Position numbers and translations under genes: made by a program
The notes under the pieces: model-generated
The model's input: the letters and a program-made list of their open reading frames with translations, nothing else
What the model was told of the DNA's origin: nothing
The model's database searches: none
Part shown: positions 8,718 to 17,870 of the stretch, piece after piece
How positions within the stretch are numbered: position 1 is the stretch's first letter
How the letters are laid out: the number at the start of each line of letters is the position of its first letter
NCBI RefSeq assembly: GCF_008033135.1
Contig: NZ_CP041335.1
Location: 1,089,513-1,153,512 of the forward strand
DNA from: Chitinolyticbacter meiyuanensis
GTDB taxonomy: Bacteria > Pseudomonadota > Gammaproteobacteria > Burkholderiales > Chitinibacteraceae
DNA length: 64,000 nt
Direction: 5' to 3'

Positions 8718-9950
8718 TTAGCCTACTGCTTCGCCCATTTTGAAAATTGGCAGATACATTGCAATGACCAAGCCCCCGATCAACGTGCCAAGCACAACCA
8801 TGATGATGGGCTCCATGAGGCTTGAGAGGGCCTCGACGGCGTTGTCCACTTCTTCTTCATAGTAGTCGGCAACTTTGCTTAACATGGCATCTAGCGAGCC
8901 GGACTCTTCACCAATAGAGGCCATTTGTAGCACCATGTTCGGAAAGACTTGAGCATTTTGCATGGCCACGGTTAGGCTTACCCCAGTGGCCACTTCCGTT
9001 TGAATCTTCTTGGTTGCCATTTTATATATATAATTTCCAGACGCTCCTGCCACGGAATCAAGCGATTCTACCAGTGGTACACCGGCGGCGAACATTGTGG
9101 ATAACGTACGGGACCAACGTGCAATAGTCGCGTTCTTCATGATCTCGCCAATAATCGGTAATTTCAACATAAAGCGGTCCATTGCGATTTGCATAGCCTC
9201 GGAGCGGCGCCATGCTTTTAGAAAAGCCCAAATGCCGCCAAATATACCTCCGAAGATGGCCCACCAGTAGCTCACGAAGAAATCCGATAGGGCAATAACT
9301 AACAAAGTTGGGGCTGGCAAATCTGCGCCAAAGCTTGAAAAAAGATCCTTGAATGCAGGGATGACGAAAATCATGATCACAGCGGTGATCACAAATGCAG
9401 CTACAATCACCGCCGTCGGGTAAAATAGGGCTGACTTGATTTTTTTCTTGACTGCCAGGATTTTTTCTTTATATGTTGCAAGCCGGGCCAATAGGCTATC
9501 CAAAATGCCTGCCTGTTCGCCGGCTTGAATCAAATTGCAGTATAAGCTATCGAAGTAAGCTGGGTGTTTACGAAATGCCTGGGTCATTGAAGAGCCAGTT
9601 TCAATGTCTGATTTGATCTCCATTAGTAGCTTGGTCATTGAGGCGTTGTTGTGGCCCTTGGCGACAATGTCGAACGCGGTGAGCAAGGGGACGCCGGATT
9701 TCAGCATGGTGGCTAATTGGCGGGTAAACATCGTTACGTCGAGTTCTGTGATGCGTCGGCCGGCCTTTAGGCGCTGTTTTTTGATTTTAACAACGTTGAT
9801 GCCCTGCCGACGCAGGTGATTGCGCAATACGGCTTCACCCGTGGCGCGCATTTCACCTTTGATCACCTTGCCACTGCGATCCTTGCCTTCCCAGGCGAAG
9901 GTGAACTCTTTGACCTTGGCGGCTGCGGCACGAGCTGGAGGTCTTGCCAT
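8718..9950 (-). CDS. pilC: Type IV pilus inner-membrane platform protein PilC
   Basis: 410 residues, normal for the GspF/PilC family, which anchors the PilB and PilT ATPases to the pilus machine. Two repeated cytoplasmic domains are seen (TMFTRQLATMLKSGVPLLTAF; ARWSRTLSTMFAAGVPLVESL). Three membrane segments lie near residues 175-200, 225-245 and the C-terminus. The gene is visibly richer in A+T than pilB and pilD on either side, for example around 9020-9040 and 9320-9480, hinting at replacement or weaker codon optimisation. Confidence 0.96.
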   Translation of the reverse strand: MARPPARAAAAKVKEFTFAWEGKDRSGKVIKGEMRATGEAVLRNHLRRQGINVVKIKKQRLKAGRRITELDVTMFTRQLATMLKSGVPLLTAFDIVAKGHNNASMTKLLMEIKSDIETGSSMTQAFRKHPAYFDSLYCNLIQAGEQAGILDSLLARLATYKEKILAVKKKIKSALFYPTAVIVAAFVITAVIMIFVIPAFKDLFSSFGADLPAPTLLVIALSDFFVSYWWAIFGGIFGGIWAFLKAWRRSEAMQIAMDRFMLKLPIIGEIMKNATIARWSRTLSTMFAAGVPLVESLDSVAGASGNYIYKMATKKIQTEVATGVSLTVAMQNAQVFPNMVLQMASIGEESGSLDAMLSKVADYYEEEVDNAVEALSSLMEPIIMVVLGTLIGGLVIAMYLPIFKMGEAVG

Positions 9951-9964
9951 AATCTAACTCCCTG

Positions 9965-11674
9965 TTATTCGTTGGTGACAGCCATCACTTCTTCGAGTGA
10001 GGTCAGGCCTTGCTTGACCTTGATCAAGCCGGAATGCCGCAAATCGCGTACGCCTTCACGCCGCGCCTGGTCTGCGATATCGATGGCCGTGCCATTCTTC
10101 ATGATGATGCGATTCATCTCGTCGGAAATTGGCATGACCTGGTAAATGCCGACCCGGCCCTTATAGCCGGTACCCTTGCAGGCATCACAGCCAACGGGTC
10201 GATACGGTTGCCAGCTGCCATCGAGATCGGCGTTGCTGAATCCAGCGTCGAGCAGTGCCTCAGGAGGGATATCTACCGGCACCTTGCATTGTGCGCACAG
10301 GCGTCGGCCCAGCCGTTGCGCGGTAATCAGAATGACTGACGAGGCCACGTTGAACGGCGCGACACCCATGTTCAACAGACGGGTCAGCGTGGTCGGTGCG
10401 TCGTTGGTGTGCAGCGTCGAGAACACCATGTGGCCGGTCTGTGCGGCCTTGATCGCAATATCGGCGGTTTCGAGGTCACGGATTTCACCGACCATGATCA
10501 CGTCCGGATCTTGGCGCAGAAAGGCCTTGAGGGCTGCCGAAAAAGTCAGCCCGGCCTTGTCGTTGACGTTGACTTGGTTGATGCCCGGCAAATTGATTTC
10601 CGCCGGATCCTCGGCGGTCGAAATATTGATGCCCGGTTCGTTCAGGATATTGAGGCAGGTGTAGAGCGACACCGTCTTGCCCGAGCCGGTCGGTCCTGTG
10701 ACCAGCACCATGCCGTAAGGACGTCGGATTGCCTCCATCAGCGCTTCTTTCTGGTCCGGGTCGTAGCCTAGGGCATCAATGCCGAGGGTGGCCGAGGTCG
10801 GGTCCAGAATCCGGATACAGATCTTCTCGCCGTGCAGGGTTGGTAGCGTCGAGACCCGGAAATCGATGGCGCGGCTCTTGGAGAGGACGAGTTTCATCCG
10901 GCCATCCTGCGGCACGCGCTTTTCCGAGATGTCGAGCTTGGAGATCACCTTGATCCGCGATGCAAGCTTTTCCTTGATCGCCAAAGGGGGCTGGGCGATC
11001 TCGCGCAATATGCCATCTTGGCGATAGCGGATGCGGTAGTACTTCTCGTACGGCTCGAAATGGATATCCGAGGCGCCAGCATTGATTGCATCAAGCAGAA
11101 TCTTCTGCAGGTATTTCACTACCGGTGCATCGTCGACGTCGGCACTGACGGCATCCGGGGCGGACGGTTCATCGCCAGCACTGATATCGAGATCGGCCTC
11201 GTTGACGTCGAGATCCTTGAGTGTGGATCCGGTCGCTTCGAGCAATTTGCCGAGCAGCACCACCAGTTTCCCATCCTCGACGACGATGGGTTCGACCTGC
11301 AAGCCGGACTGGAAACGAACTTCTTCGAGTGCCTGCAGGTTGGTGATGTCCGAGATGCCGACGAACAGCTTGGTGCCGCGCTTGTATAGCGGTACTACCC
11401 GCTGGGCCTGCATCACCTTGGGGTCGAGCACGCCTTGCGGGATATAGCTGCTGTCAATCTGGTCGAGATCGAACAAGGGATAGCCAAACGCCTGGGCGCC
11501 AAATTCCGCAACGTCCTTGGCGGACATCTTCTTGCTGCTGATTAGTTGCTCGATAAAGCTGAGCTTGTTGCTCGTCGCGCTCTGGTGCAAGGCTTCGGCG
11601 TCGGCCTCGATCAGGCGGCCGTGCTGGACCAGGAGGCGGGCGAGTCCGGAAAGCGGGGCAGTGGTGGTGGACAT
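9965..11674 (-). CDS. pilB: Type IV pilus extension ATPase PilB
   Basis: 569 residues. PilB is the hexameric ATPase that powers pilus assembly. It has an N-terminal MshE/T2SSE-N-type domain (about 1-150), the Walker A GPTGSGKT, an Asp-box region (LRQDPDVIMVGEIRD), a His-box (TGHMVFSTLHTND), and a tetracysteine zinc motif formed by CAQC and CDACKG. It is first in a pilB-pilC-pilD-coaE-zapD-yacG run. The 285 bp upstream, to the end of the ccsA-like gene, hold no convincing ORF. A TAGACT-type -10 box may lie near 11726-11731. Confidence 0.97.
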   Translation of the reverse strand: MSTTTAPLSGLARLLVQHGRLIEADAEALHQSATSNKLSFIEQLISSKKMSAKDVAEFGAQAFGYPLFDLDQIDSSYIPQGVLDPKVMQAQRVVPLYKRGTKLFVGISDITNLQALEEVRFQSGLQVEPIVVEDGKLVVLLGKLLEATGSTLKDLDVNEADLDISAGDEPSAPDAVSADVDDAPVVKYLQKILLDAINAGASDIHFEPYEKYYRIRYRQDGILREIAQPPLAIKEKLASRIKVISKLDISEKRVPQDGRMKLVLSKSRAIDFRVSTLPTLHGEKICIRILDPTSATLGIDALGYDPDQKEALMEAIRRPYGMVLVTGPTGSGKTVSLYTCLNILNEPGINISTAEDPAEINLPGINQVNVNDKAGLTFSAALKAFLRQDPDVIMVGEIRDLETADIAIKAAQTGHMVFSTLHTNDAPTTLTRLLNMGVAPFNVASSVILITAQRLGRRLCAQCKVPVDIPPEALLDAGFSNADLDGSWQPYRPVGCDACKGTGYKGRVGIYQVMPISDEMNRIIMKNGTAIDIADQARREGVRDLRHSGLIKVKQGLTSLEEVMAVTNE

Positions 11675-11959
11675 GAGTAAGCTAGTGAGGCGCTACATGA
11701 ACGGCCCGGATGGCCTTTGGGGCAGTCTAGCAAATGTCGCCCGGTGCTGCGCATCCGCGTGTAAGGCTGATCGGTGGCGCGGTCGGTTGCGTTGAATGTG
11801 GTGATGAAGTAACTGCGGCGGGACGGTGATCAGCCCGAGCGACCAGGTTGCCAAGAGTCCGGCCAGTTGAAGAAAGTCGGGCGGCTACCCGCTATTTTGC
11901 TGGGCTTGATGCCGCGAGTGCTGGGCGGGGAAGTGGAGCGCAAACGTGGGGGAAAGAAC

Positions 11960-12760
11960 TTAGCGGTGCAGAATCGCTTCGAATACCACGCGTGTGCCGA
12001 TGTAGCCCAACAGCAACAGTCCACAACCAGCCAGGGTCCAGTTGGTGGCGGTGCGGCCACGCCAGCCCTTGAAATGACGGCCGAGCAGCAGCGCGCCGAA
12101 GGTAAGCCAGGCGGCCACGGATAGCAGCACTTTGTGATTGAACTCCACGGCTTTGCCGTAGATCGTCTCGCCGAACAACGCGCCGGTGAGCAGGGCCAGC
12201 GTCAGCCAAGCAAAGCCCAGGGTGATGCACGAGAACAGCAGTCGTTCCAGCGCCATCAGCGGCGGCAACTTCTGCACTAAGAGGTGCGCGTCGGCGTGGT
12301 GCAGTCGTTTGTCGGCAAAGCGCATCAGTACGGCGAGGCCTGCAGCATTCGCAAGCAGTCCCTGGGCCAGCATCGCAGCAAGGAAGTGCAGCCGGGATAG
12401 CGTGTTCTGCGGGTAATCAAGCGCGTGGCCGGTTGGCAGTAGGAGGCTGGCGCCGAGCAGCAGCGCCACCACGGCCAGCAGTGGTGGCTGCAGGCCGTCG
12501 AGGCGCAGTGTGAGCTGGCCGAGCAGGTAGACCAGCAGCGCCAACCAGCCTGTCATCGACAGCGCTTCGGCGGCACCGAAGTGCAGTGGCGCTTGGGTCA
12601 GTGGCGGCCACAGCGCCAGGCCGTGCAGCACGAAGGCAAGCAGCAGCGTGCCGTGCTCGAGCCCCGGCCGCGCTGTGGCGTGGCCGGAAAGTCGGGTGCG
12701 GCAAAACTGCCAGCCGAGCAACGCGTAGATCGCAAGAGCGGTAAGGGCAAGCCAGGGCAC
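11960..12760 (-). CDS. CcsA/YpjD-like cytochrome c assembly family membrane protein
   Basis: 266 residues with a GTG start and about eight transmembrane segments. The C-terminal part resembles the CcsA/CcmC/YpjD heme-handling family, with the His-containing stretches SRLHFLAAMLAQ and VEFNHKVLLSVAAWL and the end GYIGTRVVFEAIL. In many proteobacteria this gene (ypjD/corE-like) lies divergent from ffh, exactly as here (86-bp gap). A role in cytochrome c biogenesis is suggested by family only; the E. coli relative is poorly characterised. Confidence 0.82.
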   Translation of the reverse strand: MPWLALTALAIYALLGWQFCRTRLSGHATARPGLEHGTLLLAFVLHGLALWPPLTQAPLHFGAAEALSMTGWLALLVYLLGQLTLRLDGLQPPLLAVVALLLGASLLLPTGHALDYPQNTLSRLHFLAAMLAQGLLANAAGLAVLMRFADKRLHHADAHLLVQKLPPLMALERLLFSCITLGFAWLTLALLTGALFGETIYGKAVEFNHKVLLSVAAWLTFGALLLGRHFKGWRGRTATNWTLAGCGLLLLGYIGTRVVFEAILHR

Positions 12761-12846
12761 GGGGCTGTGGGGTAAAATCGGCGGATTCGACAGTCTAGCA
12801 GAGCGGGTTGCGCCGTCCAGCGCGCCGCGTGCTTTGAGGAAAATCC

Positions 12847-14196
12847 ATGTTTGAGAATCTCTCCGGCCGGCTGGGTGGGGTCGTCAAGTCGCTGCGCGGC
12901 AACGCCCGTCTCACCGAGGCCAATATCCAGGACACCTTGCGTGAGGTGCGCATGGCGCTGCTGGAGGCGGATGTCGCGCTGCCGGTGGTCAAGCAGTTCA
13001 TCGCCGACATCAAGGTGCGCGCACTGGGCCAGGACGTGATCGGCAGCCTCACGCCGGGTCAGGCTTTCGTCGGTGTGGTCTACGAAGAGCTGACCAAGCT
13101 GATGGGCGCGCAGAACGATGCGCTCAATCTCGCGGCAGTGCCGCCGGCTGTGGTGCTGATGGCTGGCTTGCAGGGCGCGGGTAAGACGACTACGTCGGGC
13201 AAGCTGGCCAAGCGCCTCAAGGAAGAACAGAAGAAGAAGGTGCTACTGGTATCGGCCGACGTCTACCGCCCGGCGGCGATCGAGCAACTGAAGACCGTGG
13301 CGGCCCAGATCGAGGTCGAGTGGTTCCCATCCGATGTCAGCCAGAAGCCGGTCGATATCGCGCTGGCCGCGCTTGATCATGCCAAGCGCCACTTCCATGA
13401 CGTGCTGATTGTCGATACCGCCGGCCGCTTGGCGATCGACGAGGCGATGATGGCCGAGATCAAGGCCGTCCATGCCGCGATCAAACCGATCGAAACGCTG
13501 TTCGTCGTCGACGCCATGCAGGGTCAGGATGCGGTGAATACCGCCCAGGCATTCAACGAGGCATTGCCGCTCACTGGCGTGGTCCTGACCAAGATGGATG
13601 GCGATGCACGCGGTGGTGCGGCGTTGTCGGTGCGCAACGTGACCGGCAAGCCGATCAAGTTCATCGGCGTGGGCGAAAAGCTCTCCGGCATCGAGCCGTT
13701 CTATCCGGACCGGATGGCGAGCCGGATTCTCGGCATGGGCGACGTGCTGAGCCTGATCGAAGACGTGCAGAAGACCGTCGACGAGGCCGAAGCCTTGAAG
13801 ATGATGAAGAAGGTCAAGTCCGGCAAGGGCTTCGACCTTGAGGACTTCAAGTCTCAGATCGGCCAGATGAAGAAGATGGGCGGCATGTCCGCATTGCTGG
13901 ACAAGCTGCCGGGCGCTGGCCAGTTGGGCGAGATCGCCAACAATCATGTTACCGACAAGGCCGTGGCGCGCATCGAGGGCATTATCAATTCGATGACGCC
14001 GGAGGAGCGGCGCAAGCCGGAGCTGCTTAAAGCCAGCCGCAAGCGACGCATTGCCGCCGGTGCCGGGGTCTCGGTGCAGGAGGTGAATCGGCTGCTCAAG
14101 CAATTCGAGGAGACGCAGAAGATGATGAAGCAGTTCTCCAAGGGCGGCATGATGAAAATGATGCGTGGCCTCAAAGGCATGCTGCCGGGCATGTAG
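12847..14196 (+). CDS. ffh: Signal recognition particle protein Ffh
   Basis: 449 residues. Ffh binds 4.5S RNA and signal sequences and delivers ribosomes to FtsY. The N domain (1-90) is followed by the GTPase G domain with GLQGAGKTTTSGKLAKRL, DVYRPAAIEQL, DTAGRL and TKMDGDARGGAALS. The Met-rich M domain (from about 330) ends MMKQFSKGGMMKMMRGL. A TAAAAT-type -10 box lies about 70 nt upstream, in the gap shared with the ccsA-like gene. Confidence 0.97.
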   Translation: MFENLSGRLGGVVKSLRGNARLTEANIQDTLREVRMALLEADVALPVVKQFIADIKVRALGQDVIGSLTPGQAFVGVVYEELTKLMGAQNDALNLAAVPPAVVLMAGLQGAGKTTTSGKLAKRLKEEQKKKVLLVSADVYRPAAIEQLKTVAAQIEVEWFPSDVSQKPVDIALAALDHAKRHFHDVLIVDTAGRLAIDEAMMAEIKAVHAAIKPIETLFVVDAMQGQDAVNTAQAFNEALPLTGVVLTKMDGDARGGAALSVRNVTGKPIKFIGVGEKLSGIEPFYPDRMASRILGMGDVLSLIEDVQKTVDEAEALKMMKKVKSGKGFDLEDFKSQIGQMKKMGGMSALLDKLPGAGQLGEIANNHVTDKAVARIEGIINSMTPEERRKPELLKASRKRRIAAGAGVSVQEVNRLLKQFEETQKMMKQFSKGGMMKMMRGLKGMLPGM

Positions 14197-14229
14197 TCGG
14201 GTGCGCACAAGTCTTTGTTGCCAAAGTGC

Positions 14230-14259
14230 TTGTGTTGCCTCGTGCTGTTCGCCTACAAT
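14230..14259 (+). promoter_or_regulatory. Promoter for rpsP-rimM-trmD-rplS
   Basis: TTGTGT (14230-14235) and TACAAT (14254-14259) are spaced by 18 bp, a sigma-70-type promoter placing the start near 14266. A hairpin (14205-14234, CACAAG/CTTGTG with an inner CTTTG/CAAAG) runs into the -35 box and may be the end of the ffh transcript; it has no T run. Confidence 0.65.
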
Positions 14260-14296
14260 TGCGAGTTTCGCGTAAACCGATTCTGGGTACAAAACA

Positions 14297-14545
14297 ATGG
14301 TTGTGATTCGTCTTGCTCGTGGCGGCGCCAAGGACCGTCCGTTCTTCAATATCGTCGTCACCGATTCGCGCAACCGTCGCGATGGCCGCTTCGTCGAGCG
14401 CGTGGGTTTCTACAACCCGCAAGCCAAGGATGGCGAAGAGGGCGTACGCTTCTCGCTCGATCGCGTGAACTACTGGGTTGGCGTTGGCGCCCAGACCAGC
14501 GATTCCGTCGCTCGCCTGCTGAAGTCGTACAAGCCGGCTGCCTAA
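14297..14545 (+). CDS. rpsP: 30S ribosomal protein S16
   Basis: 82 residues. S16 is an early 16S rRNA binder. The sequence has the typical [20 protein letters not shown] start and [14 protein letters not shown]. It is the first gene of the rpsP-rimM-trmD-rplS operon, the standard proteobacterial order. Confidence 0.98.
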   Translation: MVVIRLARGGAKDRPFFNIVVTDSRNRRDGRFVERVGFYNPQAKDGEEGVRFSLDRVNYWVGVGAQTSDSVARLLKSYKPAA

Positions 14546-14551
14546 GCGCTC

Positions 14552-15097
14552 GTGTCGCTTAGCAAGGATTCGGCCTCGCCCGCACTGCCCGCGGTCCCTG
14601 ATGATCTGGTGACCATGGGTTTTGTGAGCGGGGCTTTTGGTATTCGCGGCTGGATCAATGTGGTCGCCGATACCGAGTTCGCCGACAGCTTGTTCGACTA
14701 CGACACGTGGTGGCTGGGCCGTGACGGCCAATGGCGCGCCTATGTCTTCGAGGAAGGCCAGGTGCAGCCGAAAAAGCTGGCTGCCAAGCTCGAAGGGGTC
14801 GATGACCGGGATATGGCCTTTGCGCTCAAGGGTTGCCAAGTGGCGATCCCGCGTAGTGGGATGCCTGCGGCTGGCGACGACGAGTATTACTGGGCCGATC
14901 TGGTAGGCCTCGCCGTGGTGAATACCGCGGGCGAAGCGCTGGGGGTGGTCGAGCGGCTGTTCGAAACTGGCGCCAATGATGTGCTGGTGGTGAAGGACGG
15001 CGACACAGAGCGGTTGCTGCCCTTTGTCGCCCAAGTGGTGCTCAAGGTGGAGCTCGAAGCCCGGACCATTACGGTCGATTGGGGCCTCGACTACTGA
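14552..15097 (+). CDS. rimM: Ribosome maturation factor RimM
   Basis: 181 residues from a GTG at 14552, 6 nt after rpsP; the ribosome binding site is weak and the start is somewhat uncertain. RimM binds S19 and helps mature the 30S head. The N-terminal RimM domain has [20 protein letters not shown]. The PRC-barrel domain includes [20 protein letters not shown] and ends [12 protein letters not shown]. Only 1 nt separates its stop from the trmD start. Confidence 0.95.
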   Translation: MSLSKDSASPALPAVPDDLVTMGFVSGAFGIRGWINVVADTEFADSLFDYDTWWLGRDGQWRAYVFEEGQVQPKKLAAKLEGVDDRDMAFALKGCQVAIPRSGMPAAGDDEYYWADLVGLAVVNTAGEALGVVERLFETGANDVLVVKDGDTERLLPFVAQVVLKVELEARTITVDWGLDY

Positions 15098-15098
15098 G

Positions 15099-15875
15099 AT
15101 GGCAGTGCCCGAGCGTCGCGTGCTGTTCGATGCGGTGAGCATCTTTCCGGAGATGTTCGACGCCATTACTCGCTATGGGGTGACGCAGCGCGCGGTCGAG
15201 CTCGGCATTTTCGATTTCAAGGCGTGGAATCCGCGTGATTTCACCCAGGACAACTACCGCAGGGTCGATGATCGGCCCTATGGGGGTGGTCCCGGCATGG
15301 TGATGTTGCCCGATCCGCTGACGCAGGCGATCTCTGCCGCGCGATCGCGGCAACAGCAGGTTGGCGTGACACCGCGGGTGGTCTACCTCTCGCCGCAAGG
15401 CGCGCCGCTTGACCATGCCAAGGTAGTGGATCTGGCGGCTTGCGATGGCTTGGTGCTGTTGTGCGGTCGCTATGAAGGTGTCGACGAGCGTCTTCTCGCG
15501 ACGCTGGTGGATGAAGAGGTTTCGGTGGGCGACTATGTATTGTCCGGTGGTGAGCTGCCGGCCATGGTGCTGATCGACGCGGTGATGCGTTTGCTGCCCG
15601 GCGTGTTGAACACGGCGGCGAGCGCACAGGAAGATTCGTTCGTGGATGGGCTGCTGGATTGTCCGCATTACACCCGTCCCGAGGTTTACCGCGACATGGC
15701 GGTTCCGGAAGTGCTGCTTTCGGGCAACCATGCCGCGATTCGGCGCTGGCGGCTGAAGCAGGCGCTGGGGAGGACGTGGTTACGTCGCCCCGAGCTGCTT
15801 GCCAAACGCCAGCTTTCAAAAGAGGAAGCTCGTCTTCTGGCCGAGTTCAAGTCCGAACACCACGTGGCGGATTGA
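15099..15875 (+). CDS. trmD: tRNA (guanine-N1-)-methyltransferase TrmD
   Basis: 258 residues from the ATG at 15099. TrmD methylates G37 of tRNAs reading CNN codons using S-adenosylmethionine and prevents frameshifting. The SPOUT knot region is clear ([34 protein letters not shown]), as is the N-terminal [20 protein letters not shown] and the target-binding [12 protein letters not shown]. It is tightly packed behind rimM. Confidence 0.97.
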   Translation: MAVPERRVLFDAVSIFPEMFDAITRYGVTQRAVELGIFDFKAWNPRDFTQDNYRRVDDRPYGGGPGMVMLPDPLTQAISAARSRQQQVGVTPRVVYLSPQGAPLDHAKVVDLAACDGLVLLCGRYEGVDERLLATLVDEEVSVGDYVLSGGELPAMVLIDAVMRLLPGVLNTAASAQEDSFVDGLLDCPHYTRPEVYRDMAVPEVLLSGNHAAIRRWRLKQALGRTWLRRPELLAKRQLSKEEARLLAEFKSEHHVAD

Positions 15876-15931
15876 CTACGGCGTTACCCGCAAGGGCAGA
15901 AGGAACAAGCTTCACACAGGAGTGTTAGGTC

Positions 15932-16315
15932 ATGAACCTGATTCAACAACTCGAGCAAGAAGAAATCGCCCGCCTGGGCAAGTCCCTCCCCGAATTCGCA
16001 CCGGGCGACACCGTCGTCGTGCAGGTGAAGGTGAAGGAAGGCAATCGCGAACGTCTGCAGGCCTACGAAGGCGTGGTCATCGCCAAGAAGAACGCTGGCC
16101 TGAACAGCGCCTTCACCGTGCGCAAGATCTCGGCCGGTACTGGCGTCGAGCGGACCTTCCAGAGCTACTCGCCGCTGGTCGCTTCGGTCGAAGTGAAGCG
16201 CCGTGGTGACGTGCGCCGCGCCAAGCTGTATTACCTCCGCGATCGTTCGGGCAAGTCCGCACGTATCAAGGAAAAGCTGCCGGCACGCAAGCAAGCCGCT
16301 GCTGCCACCGAGTAA
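15932..16315 (+). CDS. rplS: 50S ribosomal protein L19
   Basis: 127 residues. L19 lies at the 30S-50S interface. Typical stretches are [39 protein letters not shown] and [17 protein letters not shown]. An ACAGGAG ribosome binding site precedes the ATG by about 10 nt. It is last in the operon and is followed by a terminator. Confidence 0.98.
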   Translation: MNLIQQLEQEEIARLGKSLPEFAPGDTVVVQVKVKEGNRERLQAYEGVVIAKKNAGLNSAFTVRKISAGTGVERTFQSYSPLVASVEVKRRGDVRRAKLYYLRDRSGKSARIKEKLPARKQAAAATE

Positions 16316-16332
16316 TCGGTTGGCCGGTGATG

Positions 16333-16365
16333 AAAACGCGGGTGTCCTCACTCGCGTTTTTTTTT
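16333..16365 (+). terminator. rplS terminator
   Basis: AAAACGCG and CGCGTTTT arms, extended inwards by GGTG/CACT with one G-T pair, form a 12-bp stem followed by nine T residues. It closes the rpsP-rplS operon 18 nt after the rplS stop codon. Confidence 0.92.
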
Positions 16366-16402
16366 CGGCTACGATAAGCCCTCGCCATCGTCTGAGCGTG
16401 CC

Positions 16403-16897
16403 ATGCCGTACATGCACCCCATCGTTTATGCCGACTATCACGCCATCGCGCCAAGCCCGATCGGGCCGCTGGGCTTGATGGAAGGCGCCGACGTGATCCA
16501 GCTGATCGATTTCCTGCCACCGGATGCGCCGCTGCGCGTGGCGCAGACGCCGTTGCTACAGGAAGTGACGCGCCAGCTCGATGCCTATTTCGCTGATCCG
16601 AACTTCCGCTTCGACCTGCCTTATCGATTGCAGGGAACGCCACACCAGATCGCGGTCTGGCAGCAGATTGCCGCGATTCCGGCCGGCGACATCGTGCGTT
16701 ATGCCGAAATCGCCTGGCGCATCGGCTCGGTGCCGCGCGCGGTCGGCACTGCCTGCGGCCGCAATCCGCTGCCGGTGGTGATCCCCTGTCACCGCGTGGT
16801 CGCCGCCAACGGCCTGGGTGGCTTCAACGCCAATCGCAATGGCGTGGACTGGCTGCCGCTCAAGCGCATCCTGCTGCGGCACGAAGGCGTGCTGTGA
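16403..16897 (+). CDS. ogt: Methylated-DNA--[protein]-cysteine S-methyltransferase
   Basis: 164 residues. The enzyme transfers O6-alkyl groups from guanine to its own Cys and is used once. The active-site PCHRV lies in NPLPVVIPCHRVVAANGLGG, preceded by the helix-turn-helix region YAEIAWRIGSVPRAVGTACG. It is a stand-alone Ogt-type protein without an Ada regulatory domain. The stop overlaps the xerD GTG by 4 nt, so the two are translationally coupled. Confidence 0.95.
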   Translation: MPYMHPIVYADYHAIAPSPIGPLGLMEGADVIQLIDFLPPDAPLRVAQTPLLQEVTRQLDAYFADPNFRFDLPYRLQGTPHQIAVWQQIAAIPAGDIVRYAEIAWRIGSVPRAVGTACGRNPLPVVIPCHRVVAANGLGGFNANRNGVDWLPLKRILLRHEGVL

Positions 16898-17799
16898 CGC
16901 TGTCGGCGACGTCCGAGCGCCTGATCGATGAATTCATCGACGCCGTATGGCTGGCCGATGGCTTGGCCAGCAACACCGTGGACAGCTATCGCCGCGATCT
17001 GCTGATCTGGGCGCAATGGTTGGAAGGTGAAGGCTGTGCCTTGCTCGCGGCGACGCGCGATCAAGTCCAGTCGTTTCTCGCGCGCCAGGCGCGCGAGGCC
17101 AAGGCCGCGACACTGGCGCGGCGTCTGGCTAGCCTGCGCAAGTTCTATCGGCACTGGCGCAGCAGCGAGCGCATTGCGCTCGATCCCACCGAACTGCTCA
17201 GCTCGCCACGCAGGGTACGGCCGTTGCCGAAAGCGTTGGAAGAGATCCACATCACCGCGCTGCTGGATGCACCCGATCTCGAACAGCCGGCGGGTTTGCG
17301 TGATCGCGCCATGCTGGAGCTGATGTATGCCACAGGCCTGCGGGTGTCCGAGCTGGTGGCTTTGCCGATCGAACATGTGCATCTGAATGAAGGATTCGTT
17401 CAGGTGGTTGGTGGCAAGGGCGGCAAGCAGCGTATCGTGCCGATGGGGGCGGAGGCGCAGCACTGGTTGGAGCGCTACTTGCGCGAGGCGCATGGATTGC
17501 TCTGCACCGGCCGCAAGGCGCCGACACTGTTCGTCAACCAGCGTGGCGAGCCACTCACTCGGCAGGGGGCTTGGTTCATCATCAAAGGTTATGCCGTGAT
17601 CGCGGGTATTCCGGCGGAAAAGCTGTCACCGCACGTATTGCGCCACGCCTTTGCTACCCATCTGCTTAATCACGGTGCTGACCTGCGCATTGTGCAGATG
17701 CTGCTGGGGCATGCCGACATTGGTACCACGCAAATCTACACACACGTGGCGACGGCACGGCTGCAAGCGCTGCATGGTCTGCATCACCCCCGAGGCTGA
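16894..17799 (+). CDS. xerD: Site-specific tyrosine recombinase XerD
   Basis: 301 residues with a GTG start. XerD and XerC resolve chromosome dimers at dif under FtsK control. The N-terminal SAM-like domain (about 8-95) is followed by the catalytic domain with Arg in MYATGLRVSELVALP, SPHVLRHAFATHLL (H-x2-R-H), LGHADIGTTQIYTHV (H/W and the nucleophile Tyr). The C-terminal tail fits XerD better than XerC. It is core genome, not a mobile-element integrase. Confidence 0.93.
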   Translation: MTLSATSERLIDEFIDAVWLADGLASNTVDSYRRDLLIWAQWLEGEGCALLAATRDQVQSFLARQAREAKAATLARRLASLRKFYRHWRSSERIALDPTELLSSPRRVRPLPKALEEIHITALLDAPDLEQPAGLRDRAMLELMYATGLRVSELVALPIEHVHLNEGFVQVVGGKGGKQRIVPMGAEAQHWLERYLREAHGLLCTGRKAPTLFVNQRGEPLTRQGAWFIIKGYAVIAGIPAEKLSPHVLRHAFATHLLNHGADLRIVQMLLGHADIGTTQIYTHVATARLQALHGLHHPRG

Positions 17800-17823
17800 C
17801 ATCACATTTGCGATTTTCTTCTG

Positions 17824-17861
17824 CTAGTTTGAAGCGGTCATTGGTAAATTTTTCAAACTAG
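17824..17861. repeat. 10-bp perfect inverted repeat upstream of mscS
   Basis: CTAGTTTGAA (17824-17833) and TTCAAACTAG (17852-17861) are exact inverted copies with an 18-nt spacer, ending 9 nt before the mscS start codon and next to the GGGGG ribosome binding region. It could be a dimeric operator or an mRNA hairpin that occludes translation. Confidence 0.8.
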
Positions 17862-17870
17862 GGGGAATCC

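Noticed and set aside
11675..11959. Possible small genes between pilB and the ccsA-like gene (frames 11848-12072, 11867-12124)
   Set aside because: They run into the ccsA-like gene antisense, have no ribosome binding site, and composition is not protein-like.
16894..17799. Tyrosine recombinase as evidence of an integrated element
   Set aside because: Sequence fits XerD, it is coupled to ogt, and no att repeats, cargo or composition change surround it.
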